Below, one piece after another: positions 32,626-41,147 of a stretch of DNA of 64,000 nt. Every line of letters starts with the position of its first letter. The stretch's first letter is position 1. A program made the translations under genes and the position numbers. Source of the DNA: DATKRB01 sp036501425 (GTDB lineage Bacteria > Actinomycetota > Acidimicrobiia > Acidimicrobiales > RAAP-2); assembly GCA_036501425.1 (NCBI GenBank), contig DASYAI010000021.1, forward strand, positions 1-64,000, read 5' to 3'. The notes beneath the pieces are model-generated. The model ran no database searches. It saw only the letters and a list, made by a program, of their open reading frames with translations, and had not been told where the DNA came from.

Positions 32626-32631
32626 ATGCTA
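32626..32631 (-). promoter_or_regulatory. Candidate -10 box of the PNP gene
   Basis: On the minus strand TAGCAT ends 6 nt before the ATG at 32619, the spacing expected when transcription starts at the A of the start codon. Confidence 0.45.
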
Positions 32632-32724
32632 CTGGGGTGGTCCCGACCCGCTCCGGGCCCCCGGCGCTGGTGGTCCCGCCCGCCGGACGCACCCCCGCTT
32701 GCCGACGCCCGCGGGATCGACCGG

Positions 32725-32730
32725 TAGGAT
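32725..32730 (+). promoter_or_regulatory. Candidate -10 box of the DtxR-type regulator
   Basis: TAGGAT ends 6 nt before GTG 32737, so the mRNA probably starts at the start codon. It is about 95 bp from the divergent PNP promoter. Confidence 0.45.
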
Positions 32731-32736
32731 CGCGGC

Positions 32737-33405
32737 GTGGACGAGGACGGCTTCCATCCCCCGTTGGAGGAGTACCTCGAGACGGTGCATTCGTTGACCG
32801 AGGAAGGGACGCCCGTCATCCAGGCGCGGATCGCCGAGCGCCTGGGCCGCTCCGCCCCGTCGGTGTCCGAGATGCTCGACCGCCTGGAGGGTGAGGGGTA
32901 CGTCCGGCGCGACGGGCGGGTCGTGCAGCTGACCGACACCGGCTCCGCGGTCGCCCGCAAGGTGGTGCGCCGGCACCGCCTGGCCGAGCGCCTTCTGGTC
33001 GACGTGATCGGGCTGGAATGGGACAAGGCCCATCTGGAGGCCGGCCGCTGGGAGCACGTGATCTCCGACGACGTCGAGAAGCGGCTGGTCGTCCTGCTCG
33101 GCGATCCGGCCACCTGCCCGCACGGCAACCCGATCCCCGGCTCACGCTCGCCGGTGCCCCCCCGGGTGTCGGTGCCCCTCGCCCGAGCCGAGCCCGGTCA
33201 GACCGTCCGTCTCGAGCGGATCAGCGAGGACGTGGAGCTGGACACCTCGATGCTCACCTACCTGAGCCATCACGGCTTCGTGCCCGGGGCCGCCGCCGAG
33301 GTCTCGAGCCGGGCCCCCGACGGCACGCTGCTGCTCGCGCTGGCCGGCACGTCGGTGGCCTTCGGCCCGAGCCTGGCCAGCCGCCTGCACGTGTCTGTGG
33401 TCTGA
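32737..33405 (+). CDS. DtxR/MntR-family metal-dependent transcriptional regulator
   Basis: A 222-residue regulator. A winged helix (~5-75) carries YLETVHSLTEEGTPVIQARI, then AERLGRSAPSVSEMLDRLEG. The metal-binding dimerisation domain has DVIGLEWDKAHLEAGRWEHV and CPHGNPIPG, with the Cys102-equivalent/His/Glu ligands of DtxR/IdeR. A C-terminal SH3-like domain (~150-222) is present, which favours the iron-sensing IdeR/DtxR type over manganese MntR proteins, which are short. It represses or activates iron-uptake and storage genes when loaded with metal. Its start is probably leaderless. No siderophore or iron transport gene adjoins it; the next gene (22 bp away, same strand) is an amidohydrolase. 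Confidence 0.9.
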   Translation: MDEDGFHPPLEEYLETVHSLTEEGTPVIQARIAERLGRSAPSVSEMLDRLEGEGYVRRDGRVVQLTDTGSAVARKVVRRHRLAERLLVDVIGLEWDKAHLEAGRWEHVISDDVEKRLVVLLGDPATCPHGNPIPGSRSPVPPRVSVPLARAEPGQTVRLERISEDVELDTSMLTYLSHHGFVPGAAAEVSSRAPDGTLLLALAGTSVAFGPSLASRLHVSVV

Positions 33406-33427
33406 AGCGCTCGGTCGTCGAGGCCCC

Positions 33428-34765
33428 GTGAGCTCGGTGGACCAGTCCACGCTGCGGCTGACCGCCGACGTGGTGCTCACGGTGGACGACGAGCAGCGCG
33501 TCCATCGTCCCGGCGTGGTCGACCTGGCCGACGGTCGGATCACCTGGGTCGGACCGCGCGCCGACGCCCCCCCGTCGGGCGTCCCCGAGCTGGTCGTGGG
33601 CGGCTTGCTCATGCCGGGCCTGGTGAACACCCACGGGCACACCCCCATGACCCTGCTCCGGGGCCCCGGTGACGGGCTTCCCCTCCGGCGCTGGCTGGAG
33701 GAGTCGATCTGGCCCCGCGAGGCGGCGCTCACCGACGAGGACGTCTACTGGGGGATGCTCCTCGGAGCCGAGGAGCTGTTGCGCTGTGGCGTCACCACGT
33801 CCTGCGAGATGTACCTGCACAACCGGGCCCTCGCCGCCGCGGTGTTCGACGCCGGGTTGCGGGCGGTGCTGACGCCGGGGATCTTCGACCTCCCCGGGGC
33901 GGGCCCGGAGGCCGAGTGGCAGTGCCTGCTCGAGTCCGCCGCCGCGTTGCACGACGACCTGCACGTCGACGGAGGGCTGGTGGAGGTGGGCTTCGGCCCG
34001 CACTCGGCCTACGCCGTCCCGGCGGACGGCTTGGTCGCGACGGCCAAGCTCGCGCAGCAGCTCGGCGCCCTGGTGCACGTCCATGTGGCCGAGACGATCG
34101 AGGAGGAGCGCCGGGTGGGGGCGCGCCACGGGTGCAGCTCGCCCGAGCTGCTGGCCCGGCTCGGGGTCCTCGACGGTCCGGTGCTGGCCGCCCACTCGGT
34201 GTGGCTCGCCCCCCGGGACCTCGACCTGCTGGCCGAGCACGACGTGGCGGTGGCCCACTGCCCGCAGAGCAACGGCAAGCTGGGCAGCGGCGTGGCTCGG
34301 GTGGGCGAGATGCTCGGGCGGGGCATCAGGGTCGGGCTGGGCACCGATGGCCCGGCGTCCAACGACAACCTCGACCTGTGGGAGGAGCTCCGCCTGGCGC
34401 CGCTGCTGGCCCGCGGGGTGGCCGCCGATCCGGGCGCGATGACGGCGTGGCAGGCCCTCCGGTTGGCCACGCGCGGCGGGGCCGATGCACTGGGCCTGGC
34501 CGCCGGCAGCCTCGAGGTGGGGCGCCACGCCGACGTGATCCGCCTCGAGCTGGCCGATGCCGCCTTCACCCCCGCGCTCAGCACGGAGGAGCTGGTCGCG
34601 CACCTGGTGTGGGGAGCCTCGAGCCGCCACGTGACCGACGTGTGGGTGGCCGGTCGGCAGGTGGTCGCCGGCAGTCGTTGCACCAGCGTCGACGCGGGTC
34701 GTGCCCGCGACGAGGTGACCCGTCGGGCCCACCGGCTCTTCGAGACGGCCCGGCGCGGGGCCTGA
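33428..34765 (+). CDS. MtaD-like amidohydrolase (S-adenosylhomocysteine/5'-methylthioadenosine deaminase family)
   Basis: A 445-residue metal-dependent hydrolase of the ATZ/TRZ amidohydrolase group. MPGLVNTHGHTPMTLLRGPG holds the HxH pair; LVHVHVAETIEEERRVG and the GTDGPASNDNLDLWEEL stretch carry the further metal/catalytic His and Asp, with a C-terminal composite barrel domain ending VWVAGRQVV. Relatives deaminate SAH, MTA or adenosine. The substrate is not certain from sequence alone, but proximity to the PNP gene supports a purine-nucleoside role. GTG 33428 starts 22 bp after the DtxR-type gene. The stop is 10 bp before obg. Confidence 0.85.
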   Translation: MSSVDQSTLRLTADVVLTVDDEQRVHRPGVVDLADGRITWVGPRADAPPSGVPELVVGGLLMPGLVNTHGHTPMTLLRGPGDGLPLRRWLEESIWPREAALTDEDVYWGMLLGAEELLRCGVTTSCEMYLHNRALAAAVFDAGLRAVLTPGIFDLPGAGPEAEWQCLLESAAALHDDLHVDGGLVEVGFGPHSAYAVPADGLVATAKLAQQLGALVHVHVAETIEEERRVGARHGCSSPELLARLGVLDGPVLAAHSVWLAPRDLDLLAEHDVAVAHCPQSNGKLGSGVARVGEMLGRGIRVGLGTDGPASNDNLDLWEELRLAPLLARGVAADPGAMTAWQALRLATRGGADALGLAAGSLEVGRHADVIRLELADAAFTPALSTEELVAHLVWGASSRHVTDVWVAGRQVVAGSRCTSVDAGRARDEVTRRAHRLFETARRGA

Positions 34766-34775
34766 CCCGCCCGCG

Positions 34776-36212
34776 ATGGCCGGTTTCGTCGACGAGGCCC
34801 AGCTCCACGCCAAGGCGGGCGACGGGGGCGCCGGCGCGGTGTCGTTCCGCCGCGAGGCCCACGTGGACCGGGGTGGCCCCGACGGTGGGGACGGGGGCCG
34901 GGGCGGGGACGTGTGGCTGGAGGCGACGCTCCGGCAGGCCTCGCTGCTCGGCTTCAAGGACCATCCCCACCGGCGAGCGGTCGACGGGGGTCACGGCTCG
35001 GGCAAGCGCCGCCACGGCTCGCGGGGCCCGGACCTGACGGTGGGCGTGCCCGTGGGCACGGTGGTGCGCGACGCCGAAGGGTCGCTGCTGTGCGACCTGA
35101 CCCGGGTCGGCGACCGGTGGCTGGCGGCGGAGGGGGGCCGCGGCGGTCAGGGCAACGCCCGGTTCCTCAGCAACCGGCGCCGGGCCCCGGCGTTCGCCGA
35201 GCAGGGCGAGACGGGCGAGGAGCGATGGCTCAACCTCGAGTTGAAGTTGATGGCCGACGTGGCGCTGGTGGGGTTCCCGAACGTGGGGAAGTCCACCTTG
35301 ATCTCGAGGATCTCGGCGGCCAAGCCCAAGATCGCCGACTACCCCTTCACCACCCTCCAGCCGCATCTCGGCGTCGTCCGGGTCGGCACCCGCTCCGGCG
35401 ACGACGGGGTGGAGATGGTGGTGGCCGACGTCCCCGGTCTGGTGGAAGGGGCTGCCGAGGGTCGGGGGCTGGGCCACCGCTTCCTCCGCCACGTGGAGCG
35501 GGCGCGGGTGCTGCTGGTCCTGTTGGACCTGGCGCCGGTGGCCGAGCGGCCGGCGGCGGAGCAGCTCGACGTGCTCCTGCGCGAGCTCGAGCGGTACCAG
35601 CCGGACCTGCTCGATCGGCCTCGGCTGGTGGTGGGGTCGCGGGCCGACCTCGTCGAGCCCGGGCGCGCCGAGCGGACCGCCGCCGTCGCCGGCCTCACCG
35701 CCACCGCCGCCGGCCTCACCGCCGTCACCGGTGGATCCGCTCCGCTGGCCACGATGTCCGCCGTGACCGGCGCCGGGCTGCCCGAGCTGCTGGCTCGGCT
35801 GGCCGAGGTGGTCGGCGCGGCGCGAGCCCGCGAGGCGGCGGCCGGGGCGGGCGGCGGGCTGACGGTGCACCGCCCGCAGCCCGAGGGGATCGGGGTGGAG
35901 CGGGTGGCCCCGGGCATCTGGGAGCTCACCGGCCGGGCGGCCGCCCGGGCGGTGAGCTTTTCGGACCTCGGCGACGACGGGGCACTGGCCGAGGCGATGC
36001 GCCGCCTGCGCCGCCTGGGGGTCGACCGCACCCTGTCGAGAGCCGGAGCCCACGACGGCGATGAGGTGAGGGTGGGGGGGGTCAGCTTCAACTGGTACCG
36101 GGACGCGACGGCGATGGGCCTGGACCCGGCGCCCACCAGCGTCGAGACCGGCTGGACCCCCCGCCGCACCCGCCGGCGGGCCGATCGCCCGGCGCCGGGC
36201 TCGGGACGATGA
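34776..36212 (+). CDS. obg: Obg GTPase
   Basis: A 478-residue GTPase of the CgtA/Obg type. The Gly-rich Obg fold (~1-158) begins DEAQLHAKAGDGGAGAVSFR. The G domain has G1 GFPNVGKST, switch I region PFTTLQPHLG, G3 VADVPGLVEGA and a C-terminal OCT-like domain (~345-430) with VFN-type motif VSFNWYRDAT near its end. Obg acts in 50S assembly and growth control. The G4 NKxD site reads GSRADLVEP, a degenerate form. An Ala/Thr/Gly repeat (GLTATAAGLTAVTGG) precedes the G5 region. The stop overlaps the proB start (ATGA), so the rplU-rpmA...obg-proB-proA layout is preserved except for the inserted purine/DtxR block. Confidence 0.95.
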   Translation: MAGFVDEAQLHAKAGDGGAGAVSFRREAHVDRGGPDGGDGGRGGDVWLEATLRQASLLGFKDHPHRRAVDGGHGSGKRRHGSRGPDLTVGVPVGTVVRDAEGSLLCDLTRVGDRWLAAEGGRGGQGNARFLSNRRRAPAFAEQGETGEERWLNLELKLMADVALVGFPNVGKSTLISRISAAKPKIADYPFTTLQPHLGVVRVGTRSGDDGVEMVVADVPGLVEGAAEGRGLGHRFLRHVERARVLLVLLDLAPVAERPAAEQLDVLLRELERYQPDLLDRPRLVVGSRADLVEPGRAERTAAVAGLTATAAGLTAVTGGSAPLATMSAVTGAGLPELLARLAEVVGAARAREAAAGAGGGLTVHRPQPEGIGVERVAPGIWELTGRAAARAVSFSDLGDDGALAEAMRRLRRLGVDRTLSRAGAHDGDEVRVGGVSFNWYRDATAMGLDPAPTSVETGWTPRRTRRRADRPAPGSGR

Positions 36213-37366
36213 GCGGCGGCCGCCTCCCCGGGCCGGCCCTCGGCCTCGGGACCGTCGAGGGGTCCGCGGCCGGGCCGCCGATCGTGGTCAAGGTCGGGTC
36301 GTCCTCGGTCACCACCCCCGACGGCCACGTCGCGGCCGAGCTGATCGGCCAGCTGTGTGCCCAGATCGCCGCCATCGGGGCGACCGGCCGGCCGGTCGTG
36401 GTGGTGAGCTCGGGGGCGATCGCCGCCGGGTGGTCGGCGCTCGGGCGCCCGGGTCCCCGCCCGTCGGACCCGGCGGTCCTCCAGGCGGTGTCGGCGGTGG
36501 GCCAGCACCGGCTCATGAAGGCCTGGCAGGACGGCCTGGCGCCCCACGGCCTCCTCGCCGGCCAGGTGCTCCTCGACCCGCTCGACCTCGGGCACCGGCG
36601 CCAGTACCTCCACGCCCGCCAGACGCTGTCCCACCTGCTCGAGCTGGGCGTGGTGCCGGTGGTGAACGAGAACGACGCGGTGGCGGACGAGGAGATCCGG
36701 TTCGGGGACAACGACCGGCTCGCCGCGCTGGTGGCCCACCTGGTGCGGGCCGAGCTGCTGATCCTGCTCACCGATGCCCCGGGGCTGCTCACCGCCGATC
36801 CGCGGGTAGCCGCCGGCGCCTCGCTGATCGAGGAGGTGGTCGAGATCGACCACCGGCACTTCGCCGTGGCCGGGGGGGCCGGCTCGAGCGTCGGCAGCGG
36901 GGGCATGGCGTCCAAGCTGGCCGCGGCCAAGATCGCCACCTGGTCGGGGGTCCGGGCGGTGATCGCCGACGCCTCGAGGCGAGACGTCCTGGCGTCGGGG
37001 ATCGCCGGGGAGCCGGGCGTGGGCACCGTCTTCCGGCCCCGGGCGCGCCGGCTGCCGGCGCGCAAGCTGTGGATCGCCTTCGCCACCAGCTCGGCCGGTG
37101 CGCTGGTGGTCGACGCCGGGGCCCGGCGGGCGGTGGTCGACGACGGCCGCTCGCTGCTGGCCGCCGGAGTCCGCACGGTGGGCGGCTCCTTTGTCGCCGA
37201 CGACGCGGTGGAGATCGTGGGCCTCGACGGGCAGGTGTTCGCCAAGGGCCTGGTCCGGGTGCCCTCGGCCCGGGCCGAGGAGTGGGTGGGCCGGCGCTCC
37301 GAGGCGCTGCCGAGCGACCTGCCCTCCGAGGTGGTCCACCGGGACGATCTCGTCGTCCTCGCTTGA
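36209..37366 (+). CDS. proB: Glutamate 5-kinase
   Basis: A 385-residue enzyme catalysing the first proline step, phosphorylation of glutamate. The amino-acid kinase domain shows IVVKVGSSSVTTPDGHVAAE, VVVVSSGAIAAGW, GQHRLMKAWQ, VVNENDAVADEEIRFGDNDR and LLTDAPGLL. A PUA domain occupies ~285-380 (RKLWIAFATSSAGALVVDAG). A 25-residue Gly/Pro-rich N-terminal leader precedes the kinase. It overlaps obg by 4 nt. proA follows after 59 bp and has its own promoter-like box. Confidence 0.95.
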   Translation: MSGGRLPGPALGLGTVEGSAAGPPIVVKVGSSSVTTPDGHVAAELIGQLCAQIAAIGATGRPVVVVSSGAIAAGWSALGRPGPRPSDPAVLQAVSAVGQHRLMKAWQDGLAPHGLLAGQVLLDPLDLGHRRQYLHARQTLSHLLELGVVPVVNENDAVADEEIRFGDNDRLAALVAHLVRAELLILLTDAPGLLTADPRVAAGASLIEEVVEIDHRHFAVAGGAGSSVGSGGMASKLAAAKIATWSGVRAVIADASRRDVLASGIAGEPGVGTVFRPRARRLPARKLWIAFATSSAGALVVDAGARRAVVDDGRSLLAAGVRTVGGSFVADDAVEIVGLDGQVFAKGLVRVPSARAEEWVGRRSEALPSDLPSEVVHRDDLVVLA

Positions 37367-37412
37367 GCAGGCCGAACGGGCTGCCCACGGGCTGCTCTGC
37401 CGGCGCCCGCGG

Positions 37413-37418
37413 TAGGCT
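37413..37418 (+). promoter_or_regulatory. Candidate -10 box of proA
   Basis: TAGGCT ends 7 nt before GTG 37426, so proA could be made from its own leaderless transcript besides read-through from obg-proB. Confidence 0.4.
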
Positions 37419-37425
37419 CTCGGCC

Positions 37426-38673
37426 GTGCAACCGTCCGACCTCGGGGACCTGGCGCGGCGCGTGCGCGTCGCGTCGCGCCAGATCGCCGGCGCGTCCTCG
37501 GCGGTGCGGGACGAGGCCCTGCGGACGGCGGCCGACCTGTTGACGGGCGCCGGGCGGACGGTGCTCGATGCCAATGCCGCCGATCTCGACGAGGCGCGCC
37601 GCGCCGGCGCCGATCCGACCAGCCTGGACCGCCTGGCCCTCGACGAGGGGCGCATCACCGCCATGGCCGACGCCCTCCGGGCGGTCGCCGCGCTCGACGA
37701 CCCGCTGGGCGAGGTGGTCGCCGGCGGGGTGCGGCCCAACGGGCTGCGGGTCCAGCGGGTGCGGGTGCCGCTGGGCGTGGTCGGGGTCATCTACGAGAAC
37801 CGGCCGAACGTCACCACCGACGCCGCCGCCCTGTGCCTGAAGGCGGGCAACGCCGCCTTCCTGCGCGGCTCGGCGTCGGCCCTGCGCTCCAACCTGGCGT
37901 TGGTGGGGGTCCTGCGCGAAGCGGTGACCAAGGCCGGCCTGCCGCCCGACGTGGTGGCGCTGGTGGAGGCGCCCGGCCACGAGGTGGCGGTGGCCTTCAT
38001 GCGGTTGCGGGGCCTGGTGGACTGCCTGATCCCCCGGGGGGGCCCGGGGCTCGTGGCCACCATGGTCGAGCAGGCGACGGTGCCCTACGTGCTGGACGGC
38101 GCCGGCAACTGCCACGTCTACGTGGACCGGGCGGCCGACCTGGCCATGGCGGGGGAGATCGTGCTGAACGCCAAGACGCAGCGACCCGGCGTCTGCAACG
38201 CGGCCGAGTCGCTGCTGGTCCACCGGGACGTGGCCGATCGGTTCCTGCCCGCCGTCTCCTCGCTGCTCGAAGGGGTGGACCTGGTCGGTGACGAGGCCGC
38301 CCGGAAGCTCGTCCCGACCATGGGCGCGGCGAGCGACGACGACTTCGCCGCCGAGTTCTTGGGGATGAAGCTGAGCGTGGCGGTGGTCGACGGCCTCGAC
38401 CAGGCGATCGAGCACATCGCCCGGTTCGGCTCGGGCCACTCGGAAGCCATCGTCACCGGCGACCTTGCCGCCGCCGAGCGGTTCGTGCGCGAAGTCGACG
38501 CGGCCGCCGTGCTCGTCAACGCCTCGACCCGCTTCGTCGACGGGTACGAGCTCGGCCTGGGGGCCGAGGTGGGCATCTCGACCCAGAAACTGCACGCCCG
38601 GGGGCCCATGGGGCTGCGGGAGCTGACCAGTGTGAAGTGGATCGTACGAGGAGAGGGGCAGGTTCGCAGGTGA
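37426..38673 (+). CDS. proA: Gamma-glutamyl phosphate reductase (glutamate-5-semialdehyde dehydrogenase)
   Basis: A 415-residue ALDH-fold enzyme, the second proline step, reducing glutamyl phosphate with NADPH. Motifs: VPLGVVGVIYENRPNVTTDA, CLKAGNAAFLRGSASA, LIPRGGPGLVATMVEQATVP, the catalytic Cys in TQRPGVCNAAESLLVH, SGHSEAIVTGD and VNASTRFVDGYELGLGAEVG. The length and motifs are complete. GTG 37426 directly precedes QPSDLGDLARRVRVASRQIA. The stop overlaps GTG 38670 of the MoxR gene, tying the ATPase gene to this transcript. Confidence 0.96.
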   Translation: MQPSDLGDLARRVRVASRQIAGASSAVRDEALRTAADLLTGAGRTVLDANAADLDEARRAGADPTSLDRLALDEGRITAMADALRAVAALDDPLGEVVAGGVRPNGLRVQRVRVPLGVVGVIYENRPNVTTDAAALCLKAGNAAFLRGSASALRSNLALVGVLREAVTKAGLPPDVVALVEAPGHEVAVAFMRLRGLVDCLIPRGGPGLVATMVEQATVPYVLDGAGNCHVYVDRAADLAMAGEIVLNAKTQRPGVCNAAESLLVHRDVADRFLPAVSSLLEGVDLVGDEAARKLVPTMGAASDDDFAAEFLGMKLSVAVVDGLDQAIEHIARFGSGHSEAIVTGDLAAAERFVREVDAAAVLVNASTRFVDGYELGLGAEVGISTQKLHARGPMGLRELTSVKWIVRGEGQVRR

Positions 38674-39677
38674 GCCAGGTGAGCACAGCATCCGATTCGA
38701 AGGGCCCGCCGGACGGCGGCCCGGGGCCCGGCGGGGGAGCCGAGGCGCTCGGCCTGCCCGACGTGGGTCCGGCGCGCTTCGCGTCGGTGGCCGAGGTCCG
38801 CCAGGGGCTGGCCGACGTCAAATACCTGGCCGACGAGGGGATCGCCGGCGTGGTCCACCTGGCCGACCGGCTCGGCAAGCCGGTGCTGGTGGAGGGTCCG
38901 GCCGGTACCGGCAAGACCCAGCTGGCCAAATCGGTCGCCGAGCTGACCGGCAGCCGTCTGATCCGGCTCCAGTGCTACGAGGGCCTCGACGAGTCCAAGG
39001 CGCTCTACGAGTGGAACTACCGCAAGCAGCTCCTGCGCATCCAGGCGGGCAACCTGGCGGCGACCTCGGGCGACGTGCCCGACGAGCCGGGCGGGGGTCG
39101 GCCCACCTGGGGCGAGCTGGAGGAGGACATCTTCTCCGAGGAGTTCCTGCTGCCCCGACCCCTGCTCGAGGCCATCCGGTCCGAGGAGTCGGTGGTGCTG
39201 CTCATCGACGAGGTCGACCGGGTGGAGCTGGAGACCGAGGCCCTGATGCTCGAGATCCTCTCCGAGTACCAGGTGTCGATCCCCGAGCTCGGTACGGTGC
39301 GCGCCACCCGGCTGCCGCTGGTCTTCCTCACCTCCAACAACACCCGCGAGTTGTCCGAGGCCCTCAAGCGGCGCTGCCTGTACCTCCACGTCGACTACCC
39401 CGACCTCGACCGCGAGCGCGAGATCGTCCGCACCCGGGTGCCGGGGATCAGCGAGGAGCTGGCCGACCAGGTGGCCCGGATCGTGCGGTCGCTGCGGACC
39501 CTCGAGCTGCGCAAGGCGCCCTCGGTGTCCGAGACCCTCGACTGGGCCCGGACCCTGGTGGTGCTGGGGGTCGAGTCGGTCGACGCCGCCCAGGCACGCG
39601 ACACGCTGCACATCTTGCTCAAGTACCAGACCGACATCGAGCGGGCGGCCAAGGAACTGCTGTCCGCCGAAGCCTGA
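38670..39677 (+). CDS. MoxR-family AAA+ ATPase
   Basis: A 335-residue ATPase. Following a ~30-residue low-complexity start come Walker A VLVEGPAGTGKTQLAKSVAE, a loop with LQCYEGLDESKALYEWNYRK, Walker B SVVLLIDEVDR, sensor 1 VFLTSNNTREL and the Arg-finger region ALKRRCLYLHVDYPD. MoxR proteins work with a VWA-domain partner to insert metal cofactors or activate enzyme complexes; the next gene encodes such a partner. The subgroup resembles CoxD of CO dehydrogenase systems. No dehydrogenase is present here, so the client is unknown. GTG 38670 overlaps the proA stop by 4 nt. Confidence 0.88.
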   Translation: MSQVSTASDSKGPPDGGPGPGGGAEALGLPDVGPARFASVAEVRQGLADVKYLADEGIAGVVHLADRLGKPVLVEGPAGTGKTQLAKSVAELTGSRLIRLQCYEGLDESKALYEWNYRKQLLRIQAGNLAATSGDVPDEPGGGRPTWGELEEDIFSEEFLLPRPLLEAIRSEESVVLLIDEVDRVELETEALMLEILSEYQVSIPELGTVRATRLPLVFLTSNNTRELSEALKRRCLYLHVDYPDLDREREIVRTRVPGISEELADQVARIVRSLRTLELRKAPSVSETLDWARTLVVLGVESVDAAQARDTLHILLKYQTDIERAAKELLSAEA

Positions 39678-39693
39678 GCCCGGGCCCACCCCG

Positions 39694-41136
39694 ATGCTCG
39701 ACCTCCTGTCCGGCTTCGTCGCCGAGCTCCGGCGCTCTGGGCTGCCGGTGTCGCTCACCGAGCACCTCGACGCGGCCGAGGCGGTACACCACGTCCCGCT
39801 GGAGGACCGCGAGGCGCTCAAGTACGCCCTGGCCGCCACGCTGGTGAAGTCGGCCTCGCACTGGCGGACGTTCGAGACGGCGTTCGAGATCTACTTCGCC
39901 ACCCGGACCGGGCTGGGGGCCGGCGACGGGACGGGCGGCGAGGCCGAGGGCGAGACCGAAGGCGACGCCGGGGACGGCACCACCCCCGGAGCCCGGGGCA
40001 CGGGTGGAGGCGGCGGCGAGGCGCTCAGCGCCGAGGAGCTGGCGGCGATGCTGTACCGCGCCCTGGCCGCCGGTGACGATCCCATGCTGCCCGTCGTGGC
40101 CCGCCACGCGGTGAGCCGCTACGCCGCGATGGAGCCCGGCCGGCCGGTGGGGGGGACCTACTACCTCTATCGGACCCTGCGGAACCTCGACCTCGACGGG
40201 GTCTTCGACCGCCTGGTCGCCGACGGCCGCCAGTCGGCGCCCAACCGGGCCCAGTTCACGCCGCTGGAGGACCGGCTGCTGCGCGACGAGTACCGGGCCC
40301 GCATCGAGCGGCTCCGCCAGGCGATCGAGCAGGAGATCCGGCGCCGGTTGGTCGAGGACCGGGGGGCCGAGGCGCTGGCCAAGTCGGTCCGCAAGCCGCT
40401 GCCCGAGGACCTCGACGTCATGCACGCCACCCGGCAGGAGCTCGACAACCTCCACCGGGCCCTGCACCCGCTGTCGCGCAAGCTGGCGGTGCGCCTGACC
40501 CGCAAGCGGCGCCACGGCCGTCAGGGCCGGCTGGACTTCCGCTCCACGATGCGCCGGTCGCTGTCCTTCGGTGGCGTACCGGTCGAGCCCCGCTTCCGCC
40601 ACCCCCGCCCGGCCAAGCCCGAGATCTTCGTGGTGGCCGACGTGTCGGGCTCGGTGGCCTCGTTCGCCCGCTTCACCCTGCATCTGGTGTACGCCATCAG
40701 CTCGCAGTTCTCCAAGGTCCGCAGCTTCGTCTTCGTCGACGGCATCGACGAGGTCACCCGGTTCTTCGAGGGGGTCGACGACCCGTCGACCGCCGTCCAT
40801 CGGATCAACACCGAGGCCGATGTGGTGTGGGTGGACGGGCACTCCGACTACGGCCACGCCTTCTCGACCTTCCACGCCCGGTGGTCCGACCAGATCACCG
40901 CCCGCACCAGCGTGCTGTTGCTCGGTGACGCCCGCAACAACTACCACGCCTCGGAGTCGTGGGTGCTCGAGGACCTGCGCCGCAAGGCCCGCCATCTCTA
41001 CTGGCTCAACCCCGAGCCCCGGGACTACTGGGGGTCGGGGGACTCGATCGTCGACGAGTACGCGGTGTACTGCGACGCCGTGGTGGAGTGCCGGACCCTT
41101 CGCCAGCTCGAGGAGTTCGTGGGGGAGCTGGCCTGA
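39694..41136 (+). CDS. CoxE-like VWA-domain protein
   Basis: A 480-residue protein beginning LLSGFVAELRRSGLPVSLTE, as in CoxE/VWA-CoxE family members. An Ala/Gly/Glu-rich linker (~70-110) is followed by a helical middle and the VWA fold (~305-470) with MIDAS DVSGSVAS (Asp ~316), then TARTSVLLLGDARNNY. It is the natural partner of the MoxR ATPase 16 bp upstream: together they resemble CoxD-CoxE chaperones that mature the molybdenum-copper active site, or more general MoxR/VWA chaperones. It is conserved as a pair in many actinobacteria without cox genes. The target is not revealed by the neighbours. Confidence 0.85.
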   Translation: MLDLLSGFVAELRRSGLPVSLTEHLDAAEAVHHVPLEDREALKYALAATLVKSASHWRTFETAFEIYFATRTGLGAGDGTGGEAEGETEGDAGDGTTPGARGTGGGGGEALSAEELAAMLYRALAAGDDPMLPVVARHAVSRYAAMEPGRPVGGTYYLYRTLRNLDLDGVFDRLVADGRQSAPNRAQFTPLEDRLLRDEYRARIERLRQAIEQEIRRRLVEDRGAEALAKSVRKPLPEDLDVMHATRQELDNLHRALHPLSRKLAVRLTRKRRHGRQGRLDFRSTMRRSLSFGGVPVEPRFRHPRPAKPEIFVVADVSGSVASFARFTLHLVYAISSQFSKVRSFVFVDGIDEVTRFFEGVDDPSTAVHRINTEADVVWVDGHSDYGHAFSTFHARWSDQITARTSVLLLGDARNNYHASESWVLEDLRRKARHLYWLNPEPRDYWGSGDSIVDEYAVYCDAVVECRTLRQLEEFVGELA

Positions 41137-41147
41137 CCACGGGGCCG

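Noticed and set aside
36355..38673. A 772-codon plus-strand frame seemingly fusing a proB-region protein to proA
   Set aside because: Upstream of 37426 it is an off-frame reading of proB; the real proA start is GTG 37426.
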